Part shown: one piece after another, positions 11,601-22,011 of the stretch
How the letters are laid out: each line of letters starts with the position of its first letter
How positions within the stretch are numbered: position 1 is the stretch's first letter
Assembly (NCBI GenBank): GCA_025331565.1
Contig: JAFREQ010000046.1
Span: forward strand, 3,102,501 to 3,166,500
Direction: 5' to 3'
DNA from: Holacanthus passer
Lineage: Eukaryota > Chordata > Actinopteri > Pomacanthidae
DNA length: 64,000 nucleotides
Notes under the pieces: generated by a model
What the model was told of the DNA's origin: nothing
Databases searched by the model: none
The model's input: the letters and a program-made list of their open reading frames with translations, nothing else
Translations under genes and position numbers: made by a program

Positions 11601-14600
11601 CAAAGGACAGAAGTGCTTTGTGAATCTGAATGCCATGAATCTACTGTCTCATGCTTTTGGCTGTTTAGATAACGCAACAACTCTAAGAGGATTTCACTTT
11701 GTCCATTTCTTTCTGGTGTGAGTGGTGACAATGAACACTTTCATTTTGTACACAATTTATGTTCCACATCATATCAGCAAATCCAGGGAAGCAAACTACA
11801 GACAGCATATTTGTCTATAATTAAATAGTGTGCTAGTCATCAGAAGCTGTTCATGTGACATTGAATGGCTGTGATTCATGTGACCCGGCAAACGTTGATC
11901 AGGCGCATGACTTACAAACTGCTCAGAACTTCAAAGGAAGCAGGTACGAGACCAAAGCGCTGCCTTCAGAAGTGAAAGGTGAGTATTTACAACAGACCGA
12001 TTCAAGAACAGGAGGTGCGGAGCTCTGAAGTTGGGGTTTGGTGGACCGAGGAACTAAGCAAATACCCTGTGATATGAGGTAAGCCAGGCCTGAGCTTTTT
12101 CCTTATTTTTCCTTAGAACTTTGCATCCAGGTGTGGACATGAAAGGCTGAAGGGCTTGGCATGGATTTTATTTGGATTTGCAAAGGCGTATTTTGAAAAG
12201 CCGCTGTTCTGAAAGGCTCGACTGTTCGACACCGAGTCTGCAGTTTCAAAATGCTGAGAAACTATGAATGGAAGCCTTTCTAGTGACCATATTTTTCTTT
12301 CTTTCCACCTTCAAAATTATTACAAATTTTTGAATCGGGCATTAAAGCAGGCATCTACTGGTCTCATTGATGCATGCACGCTAGTCATTACCAAGGAACT
12401 GCCCTCTTCCACCAAAGAGTGTTCAATCAGGCAAATAATGAACCACTTCATCCAAATCCACATCCTCTTTGGCCGGCGGAGCACACAGGCTGGCATGTTG
12501 CGTGTGAAGGAACTGGCTCACCAAAGTCCTCCTGACCACAGAACACACAAAACTGCATGTAGGACAACTGGTCATCTGGAAGACATTATTGGAACTGCAG
12601 AGCGGGAGGAGGGGGTTTTCTCAGAAGCAGTGAACTCTGAGATGGAACACCAGAGTTTCCCTAAATAGAGATCGAGACACGCAGCGCTGCCATCGCACAC
12701 CTTGGAAGTGTAACCTTTCTCCCAGACAAGATATCTAACACGGCTGCCGTTCTACTGCCAACCTTTTTCTGAGAAGCTCGACTCACAACCTGGAGTTAAA
12801 TCTAAAACCCCCCAACACACCCACACACCGTGTTTTCTATGAAAGTCCCACTGACATAGGGTGGGTAGTTTTATTAAAGATAACATTTCTCACAAGTCTT
12901 TGAGAAGTTTGAAATGTAAAACACTTCTAAAAACATCTATTAGGACCACAATACAAAGGTTTAAAGAAATTTCTCCAGCAGCTTGGTGATAACACGAAGG
13001 GTCACAGTGACCCAAAGGTTTGTGTTTATTCTCTGGTTCTGTGGCCGACCTATGAGTGACACCGGACAGGCCGGAGATAGAGTTGCTTCTCAGTAACTGT
13101 CGACGATGTGATAGTTTCGGCACCAATGGAATTGTATCAAGTGGCAAACAAAATATGGCAGAAATGTTTGGAGCTATCAATGATGATTTCTGAGATGCTT
13201 TGGCCTGGGATCAAACTATCAACATGCTCCGACTGGCCACAGCTTAAAACTTGGAAACACAGTTAAGTGCAGACATGAAAAATTTAAAGTTTAAAAGTAT
13301 TTGCTGTTTTCATTTGAGCTGTGATAATAATGGAGGCAAGAACTAGGTAGCTTTTATTGCTGTTGAGCAATTAGGGCTGGGTGATTAATCAATTTTATTT
13401 TCAATTTTGATTATGAAACCAAGACAATGGAAATAAAACGATTGTTGTGCCGTCGTTTGGATTTTGATGAGCATATGAGCAGGTTCAGCTGATTTCACCA
13501 CATCTTTCATGCCTGCTTGCAAAGACAAATGTATTTTCTGCAAAAGTCATTAGAGAAGTGCAGCAGAAACACTGGTTCACTCTGGGGGGCTGTAAAATCT
13601 AGAAACACCTGCATTGGGAGTAAAACCACAATGCATCTATAATACCAGCCAGTGTGATCAATGCAAGACACACACTACAGAATCCTCTTTGTATTACTGC
13701 AGTGTTACTACAGTAATAAGACAATGCATTACTGCTGTCTTGTGTAGAACAGCTGAGGGGCTGCACACATCACGAGACTCTTCATATTTTCAATGAAGCT
13801 GGTTTCTGTTGCAGCTTGGGAGAGTACGGAGACAGGGGCCCCTTGGACGTGTCTCTGCAAGCCTGCGTGTTTGGCAAACCTTCTCATGATATCCCAGAAG
13901 GCCTCAGCCAGTCAGTAGTCAGTTAGCGAACCGCAGGTTGAGGAAGTCGATGCAGCTGCCACTGGTGCTGCTGTGGTGTGGGGGGGACAATCTCCCCGAC
14001 TGAAACGGTATGTCTGCACCGAGCAAACTGCAGACTGTGGGCAGGACAGGGCTGGGGCACCACGGACGCACTAAAGATAGCACACACTTTGGATAAATTT
14101 AGAGGGCCTACTCAAGTAACCAGCATTTTCAGGTTATACCATTTCTTCTTGTCTGAAGAGTGGTCTAGCTGAGGCACACCAGTAAAAATTAATAACCCAA
14201 GGAAAGTACATCACACCATCACACGTGACAGCACATTATTGAGCAATAAGTGCATTAAAATACAAAATGCATTACACATTATAATACGAAGGTATAAAGG
14301 TGGATTGTCTGAAGGCTGCAGCTGATAAACTAAAGCATTATTCAGACATTATGCAGAGATTTCTCATTAACATTTCCAAGTGAAGCTCTAACATGCTTTA
14401 ACATGCTTATACTATAAGTCAATGAATCACACAGAACTGAAGTGTGTAAAAAAAAAAAAGGCAGGCAATGTCTCCTCCTGCAGGGTGGAAGATGCAATGC
14501 AAACACTAAGCAGCAGCCAATGAGGAGCCTGTTGCTACAGCCTGACAATTAACCCTATAAAGAGCAGAACATATATGAATCACAAAACACATAGGGAAAA

Positions 14601-17600
14601 AAAAACAGTTTCCTGATGTGCAAGTAACTGTGAATCAGAATTAATCATCATTACTGGAAGACAATTTTTTACATTTGTGCATTTGCAGAGAACCACTCGA
14701 ACAAATGATAAAGGCTTCAGATGGAGCTCAAATGTGATTCCTGAAATATCATCTGTCAGCTAAAGTGTTCTGCGTCAGTCACAGCATTTAGGCACAATTC
14801 AACCATTTTCAATCTTTATTTTCCTGCCTTTTGCCAAAATGTAGATTGATTTTAATGGAAATGTCACATTGTCAAGTCTGACATTCATTTTAATTTGCAG
14901 GATCAGAACCAGTCAAACCCCAAACCACACACAAATATTTCCTATTCTGCTAAACGTCACTCACATTACAATGAGACGGGCCTAAATGCGGTTGTCCAAG
15001 TTTTCATGACAGTTTTATGTGGAAAAGGTTTAAGGAGGTTCAATATTTCCATGTGCAATGTCAAAATGTGAGGAGTGTATCAGCCCAAATAAACATATCA
15101 GTGAATCTGACGTGAGGGGTTCAAGATGTGTCCAATCAAACTCAGTGATGGGGCCAAATAATAACTGTCAAATTATAATAAATTCTGAAAGAAAATTGGT
15201 TTATACGTGAGCATGAGTGTTTCCAAGTTGCATTAAGGAGACGTCATCTTGATCTTGCATGTTAAAGATGTAATGTGAGCTTTAGGCTGAAAGAGTGTGC
15301 TGTGACTGCTCTTTCCTTCCTTGGCTTAGACCTTCAGAGGAACCAGAAGGCTCTTCAGTAAAGAAACTGCTTGTATTTTCTAGTAGAACTGACCACATTA
15401 TGACCCAAACTAAGAGAATAAGGTCCCTGTTGAAAATGACTTCCTTAAAAGATCCATCTTGTTCAAAGCATTATGTAACGCCACACCTCCACAGCGTGAG
15501 GCCTCCACACAGTACACGGCTGCACTCGCTGGTCCACCTCGTCGCCCTCCCTGTCAAATACATCACATATTTGAAATACCTCCTCTGTTCCTCTTGACTT
15601 TGTGTTTCTCTCTAATCTCGCCTCTGTCTTATTGCATTCAAGTCTGTCTCTCTCTGCCTTATTCTCTCTCTCTCTCTTTCTTAATCCTGCTAGCAGACAT
15701 GCTCGGACTCTAGTAAAGAAGATTTGCCAATTCAGACTTCAGTCTCTGCACACAATCAAGTAATGAAACAGTTATGCACGCTTTCATGCACACGGCTCTA
15801 TTCAAGTCTCACTGGATTCATGCACTAATGCAGCTCGGAGGAAAAAAATCTAATTACAGAGTTGATTTTATTGAGTTCTGAAATTACATTACTTCTCTTT
15901 TTTTCCCTCGTATTATCGCTGAAGAGCATAATATTTTTAAAGCTGGCATAATTAAAGTAGTTGGGGATCTATTTTGCTATTTTAAACAGGAAGTGATAAA
16001 GTCACTTAAAGTATCTTAGTGTGGGTTAGCTGAGTTTTAAGGCACGTGACAATGTGGTATAAAACTATTTGGATTATATTTGTTTCTCTTGGTGGCTTTT
16101 TTTTTTTTTTTACAGAGAACTGGTTAGAATTGCAGGTAGAGCTGAAACAAATAGTCGAGTTGAGAGTTATTTTTCAAATTTAGACACCTTTTCTTGGATT
16201 TTATGAGGATTGGTTGTAGGGATGAGTTGTCATTATTAGCTGGAAAGTTGCTAACACAGAGACAACCACAGGATGACTAATTAGTAACTCATCATATTCT
16301 AAAAGTTAGACGTGTCTCGTGGAGCCAAATATAGGGATAACCAAAAGTTGACATTTAATAACTCCTCTGTGACACGGCTCAATGATGGAAACTATGACAA
16401 GCCAAAAATAAATCTAAATCCAGCTCGAGTCTGACGTTCGCAGGCAGTGGATTTGTCGCTGACACTCTCCTCCCCCCGATTAATGCCGACATTACAAACT
16501 AATATTAAGCGGCTAAGATCAACAGAACTGAACCACAGTGGGACTTCTACAGTTATAATAATAATACGCTATTTCAAAAAGTCAAATAAACCTCAAACCA
16601 GTAGCATGTACACTGATAACAATGACAGTGTAAAACAGCAATCACCGGGGTCCTATTCAGCGTGCAACCATTTATTGTCCAGTTGCATTGTGCACCAAGT
16701 TACTGCAATCAGCACTTAGCACAATACTGATTCATCACAAAGCTACAAATCAGTCTACCATGCAGTCTGTGCGAACCCCTCCACCAAAGAAGCGCCAACA
16801 CATTCCTGGCCCCAGCTGCCTTTAGCCCCACAGAGGAACACTACATCAGAGCCACTATCACAATCTGAAAACTTGTGCTGGGCTCGTTCTGCCACAGACT
16901 TGGATGGATTTACTGATCTGTCACTGTCCTTTCTGAGAAAAAAAGAGTGAAAAGTACACCAATCTGAAACTAAAACTGAAGCTGCTCCATGCCTCATTTA
17001 AGAGAGGGGTGAATTCTTAGAAGAGAAAAACTGACAGTACTGACAGAGAGAGCGTTCAATGCAGCAGATGTCAGCCTGAGTACTAAAGAGGCCCAGAGAA
17101 GGAGAACTACATTATCTCAATCTCCAGCTATGCACAGTTCTCTCCCTGCAACTGTCTCCTCTGTACAACATGCTCTCTTCCTTCCAGTAGCGCCTTTATA
17201 AAAAAAAAAAGTCTGGCTTTTATACAACCCAAATGTTCTGTATAGTTAATCTACTGTGCAAATACAAGATAGGTCCATTACTAGTCAAAAAAATGCACAT
17301 TTGTATTTACAGGTAATGAAAAAGTGCAGCTGCAATGTTTGTAGTGAAATTAAAGTTGATAATAAAGCAATGTTTGTTACTTGAAAACTGAAAACAATGA
17401 TAAGCCTCAGACGTGCGAGAGGAGATGCCCGATGGCATCAAATATTTCTTTAAACAAGACCGAGCATGCAGGCTGAACCTTGTGAGAGCACGTAGAGTAA
17501 CAACCAGTTATTCATACTTTTATCTCAAACATTTGGAGGAATGTTCTCAGACTGGCTGTTGGGAGATAAAGCGCAATTATACACACAACACAGTGAACAT

Positions 17601-20600
17601 TTAACCATGTAGAGCCATCACAGTCTTTCCCCGACCACTGCCTCGGGGGGGGGGCTGTTATTTACTTAATTTATGTGCACTCATTTCATTTCAGCTCAGC
17701 GTGAGTCTTTGCTGTGTTTTACTGTTATTTATGGTTGCTCTAGTTTCTCTCCTCTCTGTGTTTCACGGATTCTTAGCCTCCATTTACTCTTTGTATATTG
17801 TTAGCGATGACTTGTTACATTACATGCATTAAAAGCTTCACAAAATCCAAACAAGGACAGACATCCTCTTAAAACGTCTGAAAATCAAGCTCAAACGTCA
17901 AATGTGTGCAGTAGCGAGGATGCTAGCAGCTCTGTTGCTAGTCCTGTCCAGAGCTGCTCTCCTGCTGCTGCACCCCCTCAACAAGCATCCATCTTGGATG
18001 CCAGAAAGGAAATACTCTGGTTCTACCAGAGCAATGTTGATAAGGTTCAGTGCAAAAGTAAATAAAAATGTGCACTTTATTCAACTCCGTACAATCTTGT
18101 AGGATTAAAGAGATCTGATCGAATCAATAAAAAGAATATGTGATACCTACTGAAGTGAAACATGTTTCATACCAATCGGCATAAACAGAGAACGGATATT
18201 TTAGTTCTCTTTTTTGGTTTTGGTAATGTTTTGCTGCATATGTAGGTAACACAGACAAGGGATTGTGAGAGGAAGCCAGACCCGGGCCTCTGTAGAGTCA
18301 CCCTGCCAGTCCTACAGAAAGGACAAACTGGATAAACACATGGCGCCCGAGCATCACAAACCAGTCAGTGTCAGTTTAGTTTGACAACAGGTAAAAACTA
18401 TACATATATGATTAAAATGATAATCTTATCACTGCTCCTTGATGCAGATGAAGTTTGCTTGTTTTCTTGTTTGTGGACTGACTGGTCAACCTCTGCATTT
18501 AATTTCACGCAACACTGTCCTTACTTCATTTGAGTCCACAATTGTCCTGTTGCACGAGGCCATTTAAGTTTTTATATCGGCTCATTAGGCACAAAACAGC
18601 CCAACACACAAACTATCTACTGCAACTGAAACTTTTAAACTTTTAGGCTGCACCTTCTTTGGGAGGCTGATTATTAGATTATTATTATTCATTAGATTTT
18701 TGGACAAAGTGTGGATTAAGCAGATGTTTGAGATGATAACACCAGTATGTGAAGTTGAAATACACTTTGAAAAGTATGATCTTCCATCTTTGCATTTCTT
18801 TCTTTGTTACTCTGATAAAACAAAAGCATGATATATTTGTTTTGCATCAGTGTGACAAATAAAAAAAATGTGCTTAAATCAATTCTGCTCTTCTGTGTGA
18901 AATCCAATAAGAAAATGGAGCCACAAACTGAAGTTAGTGAGGCTTCATTCTATGAGTTTCAATCTCTGAGTTCCCTTTCCTTGGCGGGCCCGGACACATG
19001 TATATTCTCTCAACTGAGAGGCCCAGAAAAGGAGCAACACTTTAATGTTTAAAAAAAAGGAGAGCTGGAATGAGGCGGAACAGTTTCCCAGCCTAGCCCT
19101 CTTCTCTTTCTTTCTTACCCTCTCCACATCTGCTGCACTCATGTAAACCCCTGTGGCTCAGAGAGGAGAGGCCCCTTTCCAAGCCTCCATTCTCCACCTC
19201 CTTTCCCCCTACCAGAGCTGACTGTAGGAACTATCAAAACATTAAAAAAAGGATGAGGGGGAGGAGGAAGGAAAAAAAAGCTGAGGAGTAGGAGGAAGGG
19301 AGTGAGATCCCTTGGTGGTGGGCAATAAATCACAAACACTCTGGGAGCAACAAGAGCCCTGCCTCCATCGCAGAGCCCTCAGCCCCTCTTCAAAGTCCCC
19401 TTGAGCATGCAGAGCCAAAGTCCCTCCCAAAGGCCCCCACCCTGGACCCCGCGCCTGCTTCAGCCCCTCTACCAAGCCCCCAGCTCCGCTCCAGTCCTGA
19501 TCCTTTTGCACACTATCCCTCGCTCCGACCCTTTAGCGAGCACAGGGGCTCTCTCTCTCTCCCCTACCCACAACCTCAGGGCCCCTTCCCTCCCCCTTTC
19601 TATGCCTCTCACAGCACCAGGACACAGAGACTTTTCTTCTCCCGGTGCTACATTCACACTCGCTCCGGGCTCAGCGCTGCCACTCAACCGCAACACAGCC
19701 ATTCAACACATGCCCCCTTCATACAGCTCCTCGCTCACCCTGCAAACCACAGCAAAGAATTTCACAATCGTACCACAAAGGGCAGAAACTAGAAACCTGG
19801 CAAGCTGCAGCTGCTCTTTAGGTGAGCAGGAAGCTTCAAGTGCACATTCATGCAAGCCGCAGTGTCTTTAAAAAGATGCAAGTTTTAACTGCAGTTCATA
19901 GTTGTGGCCTGAGCTGTAACACTGATTCAGCTTTCAACGGGTAATTTTTATATGCGACCATTTTGAAATCCGCAGAACTTTAACGAAGCGAGATGCGTCA
20001 GCGCTCTAAAAGAAAGAACGAAAAAACACAGTAAATACATCTCACCTTACATCACTTGCTAAAAATCAGCTATAACCACAGCAAGGCAATACTCTTTCTC
20101 TTGCTTATACATGCTAAGTAAAACTGTCACAAGTGCAAGACATAACTTCATATACGCTGTTTTATTTATATACTGTAAATTGGGTAATATATATAAATAG
20201 CTATGAACAAAAACGAGGCAGTGTGTCTAGGCCAAGAACCATTAGATGCAGTTGCTAAGTCATAATCATCATGAACAAAAGAGCTAGCCTAGCTGTTCAC
20301 CCCAGGCTTTCACAGAAGGAGCAATTTGCCTTAATCATCAGTATATGGTGATCTAATCATCGCTCTCAAAGGGAATTATATTCCCTTAAGATGTGGCTTT
20401 GTGGAGAAACAAAGATGATATCCTCTGGTAACATATGGCTGGCACAAGATGCTCCAGTGTACGATAGCCTGGATTTAGGCCAGCGTCATTGTCCTCTGGG
20501 ACTGAGCCTCACATTCAGTGCAGCTGTACAGCACAGGGCAAAGCAACGTGTTGTCAAAGACTGCGACTGTTCTGCTACATCAGCATCTTTCTCACACTTT

Positions 20601-22003
20601 ATTAAATTGGATCCAAATCCATGAGTGGTTTATGTTTTCTTTCAACAATTAGTCATCGACAGGGAGATGGTGGACGACCGGAGAAAGATCGAGGAGGCCA
20701 TTTATTGGACATCCAACGCCAGCGAGAGACCCCCACCCCAACCCCCCATACACATACTGATATCATGTGACCAAAATTGCATACTTGAGTCACGTGACGA
20801 AAACTAAACAATCTCGATGACAACTGAAAAAACCCCATTTGCTGATTAAGGAAACAGGATGTGGCTCCAGAAAAACCAAGTTTCAATTAACCGTTTGAAA
20901 ATTAAAATGTTATGTTTCATTGGCACAGCTGCCTTTTTTCATCCTTCATCCCAATGACGAGTGATATTTTGATCCTCCAGCTACATACGTTCTCACTCAT
21001 GTCAGAAACATTATCTTTACTCAACCAACAAATTGAAATCTGAAACGTGACAAATCAATATGAATTCATTCAGCAATGAGCGACTTGTGGTACCAGATGA
21101 AAGTCACTAATTCAGAACACTAATTCTCAAATATGGTCGAGTTCACATCCTGTAGTTTTCACTGGCTCCAGAGCAGAAAAATGACAATTTGTTAAAATAT
21201 GTAAACATGTGAAACTATGTATGGTTTTTGCTAAAACATATGACTTGAGGAAATCCTGTCATCAATTCAATTTGTGCATCAAAACTGTTTCATTAGGGTT
21301 TACAACAGTTTACAACAGATGAGTACACCAACAATAATGACGAATTTAAGTCCTAAATGTCGAACACTGCTGTGACGCACTACTACGTATGTTTCTAACT
21401 AGTCTCTGGAGTGTTTGGAGAGGTGAAAAATGTTGGAATGCATGGAAAAAAAGTCAAGGTTTACATGTCAAGTAATAAAACTTTTTTTTTTTTTATAATC
21501 GACTAATCCAACCTAGTCAAATGTTGATTGTGGAAACATGTGATGGGCATTTTGGGCATTTGACGACATTTCATAAACCAAACGATCATTGATTGATGAG
21601 CAGTGAAAATAAGGTTGGTTGCATCCCTACTTGTTATACGGTTCTGTGGTGTGGAGTAAAACTCACCTTGCTCCGAGTCAGAGTCTGTCTCCGCCTTGAA
21701 GGCGCCCGGAGCTACAGGTAAGGGTCTGAGGGGCCTTGGTTTGGGTGTGGGGGGAGAGATCCATTTCTTCCCGATGAACTCGACATATGTCCCAGGGAAG
21801 TCCCCTTTTTCCTGAGTGGTTTCGTTGAAGCCTGGCAGCCAGCCAATCTCATCCGGCCTCTGTTCCAGCCCATCAGTGTACCCGAGGGCCACCAGAGCGC
21901 CTTTGCTTACCAACAGTATATCTCCCACATGCAGGTCGATGTCCTCCTCCCTCTCCTTCTTGTAGTCATAAAGCGCTCTGTACTGATATCCTTCAGCACT
22001 CAT
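2487..22003 (-). CDS. pik3r1: pik3r1, PI3-kinase regulatory subunit alpha (p85-alpha), complete spliced CDS
   Basis: The product is the regulatory subunit of class IA phosphoinositide 3-kinase. It binds and restrains p110 through its inter-SH2 coiled coil and recruits it to phosphotyrosine YxxM sites through two SH2 domains. Fourteen coding exons (listed separately) join with consistent phases into 728 codons plus stop; I recall 724 aa for human p85-alpha. Domain order is SH3 (about 3-80), proline-rich motif, BH/RhoGAP-like (about 113-302), second proline motif, N-SH2 (about 335-430), inter-SH2 (about 436-604) and C-SH2 (about 628-722). The start is the ATG at 22003-22001 giving MSAEGYQYRALYDYKKE; the end is ...AYPVYAQQRR. 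These termini match PIK3R1, not PIK3R2, and PIK3R3 lacks the SH3 and BH part. Both FLVR arginines (R360, R653) and the D-K-R-M-N segment of inter-SH2 are present. The BH domain is the least conserved part. Paralogue assignment is from recalled family sequences. Confidence 0.95.
2931..3101 (-). CDS. pik3r1: pik3r1 coding exon 13: C-SH2 domain, N-terminal part
   Basis: This 171-base exon (phase 2 to 2, donor GT|GTATGT) encodes DQYSMVDDDEDLPHHDERSW, then NINRLQAEALLQGKRDRTFL and VRDSSKAGCYACSV. The FLVR arginine is R653. The residue before TFLVR is Arg648 where human has Gly (human position 644, KRDGTFLVRES). The codon is AGA, one transition from GGA. It could be a real variant or a base error at position 2986. 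Confidence 0.95.
3189..3263 (-). CDS. pik3r1: pik3r1 coding exon 12: linker from inter-SH2 to C-SH2
   Basis: Seventy-five bases, phase 2 to 2. It encodes WLTQKGVRQKKLNEWLGIKN and ENTE. Compared with the human LGNENTED tract it carries two extra residues (IK), which helps explain 728 versus 724 aa. PIK3R2 and PIK3R3 also have an IKN sequence here, so this small feature is shared with paralogues. Confidence 0.95.
3365..3541 (-). CDS. pik3r1: pik3r1 coding exon 11: inter-SH2 second helix
   Basis: This 177-base exon (phase 2 to 2) encodes IMGNYEKLKSRISEIVDSKR, then DLKKQAADYREIDKRMNSIK and PDLIQLRKTRDQYL. The DKRMN segment corresponds to human D560 and N564, which are inhibitory contacts with p110 and recurrent cancer sites; both residues are conserved. 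The methionine codon ATG is split across the donor CTCAT|GTGAGT. Confidence 0.97.
3641..3783 (-). CDS. pik3r1: pik3r1 coding exon 10: inter-SH2 coiled coil
   Basis: This 143-base exon (phase 0 in, 2 out) encodes [20 protein letters not shown], then EQCQTQERYSKEYIEKFRRE and GNDKEIQ. It is a continuous charged helix of the p110-binding coiled coil. Differences from human are conservative. Confidence 0.97.
3865..3990 (-). CDS. pik3r1: pik3r1 coding exon 9: start of inter-SH2 coiled coil
   Basis: A symmetrical 126-base exon (42 codons, phase 0 to 0), acceptor CTTTTCTCAG and donor TCACAA|GTGAG. It encodes DQVVKEDNIEAVGRKLCEYH, then QQYQEKNKEYDRLYEEYTRT. This is the first long helix that binds the p110 adaptor-binding domain. 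The downstream intron is only 81 bp and has no stop codon (see findings). Confidence 0.97.
4084..4264 (-). CDS. pik3r1: pik3r1 coding exon 8: second half of N-SH2
   Basis: This 181-base exon (phase 2 in, 0 out) encodes [20 protein letters not shown], then [20 protein letters not shown] and LDVKLLYPVSKHQQ. It completes the N-SH2 domain that recognises YxxM phosphopeptides. It is nearly identical to human p85-alpha across its length. Confidence 0.97.
4371..4572 (-). CDS. pik3r1: pik3r1 coding exon 7: proline motif and first half of N-SH2
   Basis: This 202-base exon (phase 1 in, 2 out) is the first shared by p85 and p50 forms. It encodes ALPPKPPKPTSVTNNGMNNN, then [20 protein letters not shown] and [20 protein letters not shown]. 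The FLVR arginine is R360 of the joined protein and contacts phosphotyrosine in this family. Acceptor TTCTCGCAG and donor CTAAG|GTGAG. Confidence 0.97.
6887..6902 (-). CDS. pik3r1: pik3r1 alternative first coding exon of the p50-alpha isoform
   Basis: In the intron between BH and N-SH2 the minus strand reads ATG CAC AAC CTG CAA C|GTAAGT. This encodes MHNLQ and leaves one base in phase 1, exactly the phase needed to join the N-SH2 exon at 4572. Known mammalian p50-alpha begins MHNLQT followed by LPPKPPKP. Here the joined codon is CCT, so the product would start MHNLQP-LPPKPPKP and be 426 aa, with both SH2 domains and inter-SH2 but no SH3 or BH. The ATG has A at -3, and the donor is a perfect GTAAGT. 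It is far too short for an ORF scan. The match in sequence, position and phase makes chance unlikely. A p55-alpha first exon was looked for and not found. Confidence 0.85.
7187..7208. repeat. (CT)n microsatellite in the p50 upstream region
   Basis: A pure CT/GA run of about 11 units. A second such run lies at 7353-7373. GA-rich tracts are frequent in 5' UTRs and promoters. Confidence 0.9.
7353..7373. repeat. (CT)n microsatellite in the p50 upstream region, second tract
   Basis: A pure CT run about 165 bases from the first one, within the putative p50-alpha promoter or 5' UTR. Confidence 0.9.
8932..9014 (-). CDS. pik3r1: pik3r1 coding exon 6: end of BH domain
   Basis: Eighty-three bases, phase 2 in and phase 1 out, acceptor CCCTCCACAG and donor CTCCAG|GTAG. 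It encodes SCEPSLDAHIKIIEVLVTSE, then WSESQAAP. This matches the human tract [22 protein letters not shown]. It is the last exon specific to the full-length p85 form; short isoforms join downstream of it. Confidence 0.9.
9015..10195 (-). other. pik3r1: pik3r1 introns flanking the 9346-9547 exon
   Basis: Introns 9015-9345 (331 bp) and 9548-10195 (648 bp). I see only unique AT-rich sequence, a short GT run near 9226 and a CAGA run near 9912-9925. There is no gene or recognisable repeat. Confidence 0.5.
9346..9547 (-). CDS. pik3r1: pik3r1 coding exon 5: BH domain
   Basis: This 202-base exon enters in phase 1 (acceptor TTTCAACAG) and leaves in phase 2 (CACCAG|GTGGGT). It encodes EVVNPEECAQLLRRIASTPS, then LPPQYWLTLHCLLRHF and SKNLLSAKALGEIFSPVFF. 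The human equivalents are PHQYWLTLQYLLKHFF and SKNLLNARVLSEIFSPMLF. Several substitutions make this one of the more divergent exons. Confidence 0.92.
10196..10327 (-). CDS. pik3r1: pik3r1 coding exon 4: BH domain
   Basis: This 132-base exon (phase 1 to phase 1) runs from acceptor GCACTTCAG to donor CAAAG|GTGAG. It encodes DPPSADLDQLELPVLCDSLR, then RYLQDLPQPIIPTALYAQMI. It aligns with human residues ending DLPNPVIPAAVYSEMI, the helical core of the BH domain. Confidence 0.9.
10662..10736 (-). CDS. pik3r1: pik3r1 coding exon 3: BH domain
   Basis: Seventy-five bases, phase 1 to phase 1, acceptor TTTGCAG and donor TGTG|GTAAG. It encodes GLDNPTLYRTFTAGGGLEVR and then QYFDC. The LYRT motif matches human p85-alpha, at the place where true RhoGAPs carry the arginine finger. 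The middle (FTAGGG) is divergent but the length equals the human exon. Confidence 0.88.
10851..10943 (-). CDS. pik3r1: pik3r1 coding exon 2: start of BH (RhoGAP-like) domain
   Basis: Ninety-three bases between acceptor CCTCCAG and donor GAAAG|GTGAG, phase 1 to phase 1. It encodes GFCLLDLTEQFSLPETAPPL followed by LARLLEAIERK. This aligns with the human segment that begins the BH domain (TLPDLAEQFAPPDIAPPLL). It is absent from the p50 isoform. Confidence 0.9.
11140..11400 (+). repeat. teleost interspersed repeat (ATTAATCGATTA-type family), copy 1
   Basis: It begins GGGTTTCAACCAACAATTAT and continues through GTAAAATGTCGAAACATAGT and CCTAAAGCTCAAGATGAGGT to a TAATCGTTTTAGTCC end. I recognise this order from a very common fish repeat with inverted AT-rich ends; it is non-coding and degenerate. 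Family name not asserted. Confidence 0.65.
12264..12668 (+). other. open frame of unknown status, probably chance
   Basis: A 134-codon plus-strand frame within the large pik3r1 intron, antisense to the gene. I do not recognise the product. There is no signal peptide, repeat structure or known motif, and no convincing splice context. It is listed only because it is long for this AT-rich background. Confidence 0.1.
21480..21645 (-). repeat. teleost interspersed repeat, same family, inverted copy
   Basis: On the minus strand it starts GTAGGGATGCAACCAACCTT and includes AAATGTCGTCAAATGCCC, ending in a TTAGTCGATTATAAAA tract. This is the same layout as the copy at 11140, in the opposite orientation and more degraded. 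It sits just inside the intron next to the SH3 exon. Confidence 0.55.
21667..22003 (-). CDS. pik3r1: pik3r1 coding exon 1: SH3 domain and first proline-rich motif
   Basis: This exon encodes residues 1-112 plus one base and ends in CAAG|GTGAGT (phase 1). It holds the whole SH3 domain (ALYDYKKE, then GDFPGTYVEFIG) and the proline motif PPTPKPRPLRPLPVAPG, which can bind SH3 domains. A GTG lies three codons upstream in frame, but the ATG at 22003 is the family start. A possible acceptor (CACACAG) at 22013-22012 would leave only 8 nt of 5' UTR in this exon; its polypyrimidine tract is weak, so that boundary is uncertain. Confidence 0.95.
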
Positions 22004-22011
22004 ATTGATCA

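Larger units (their letters stand above)
10944..21666 (-). other. pik3r1: large pik3r1 intron between the SH3 and BH exons
   Basis: This 10.7-kb intron carries two copies of a teleost interspersed repeat (about 11140-11400 and 21480-21645). It also has a pyrimidine-rich tract near 15600-15685 and a C-rich unique stretch at about 19330-19730. Open frames of 134 aa (12264-12668 +) and 156 aa (19401-19871 +) show no family resemblance and are probably chance. No other gene is supported. Confidence 0.6.

Noticed and set aside
2487..22003. Assignment as pik3r2 or pik3r3 rather than pik3r1
   Set aside because: The N-terminus MSAEGYQYRALYDYKKE, proline motif and C-terminal AYPVYAQQRR match PIK3R1; PIK3R3 lacks SH3 and BH, and PIK3R2 differs at both ends.
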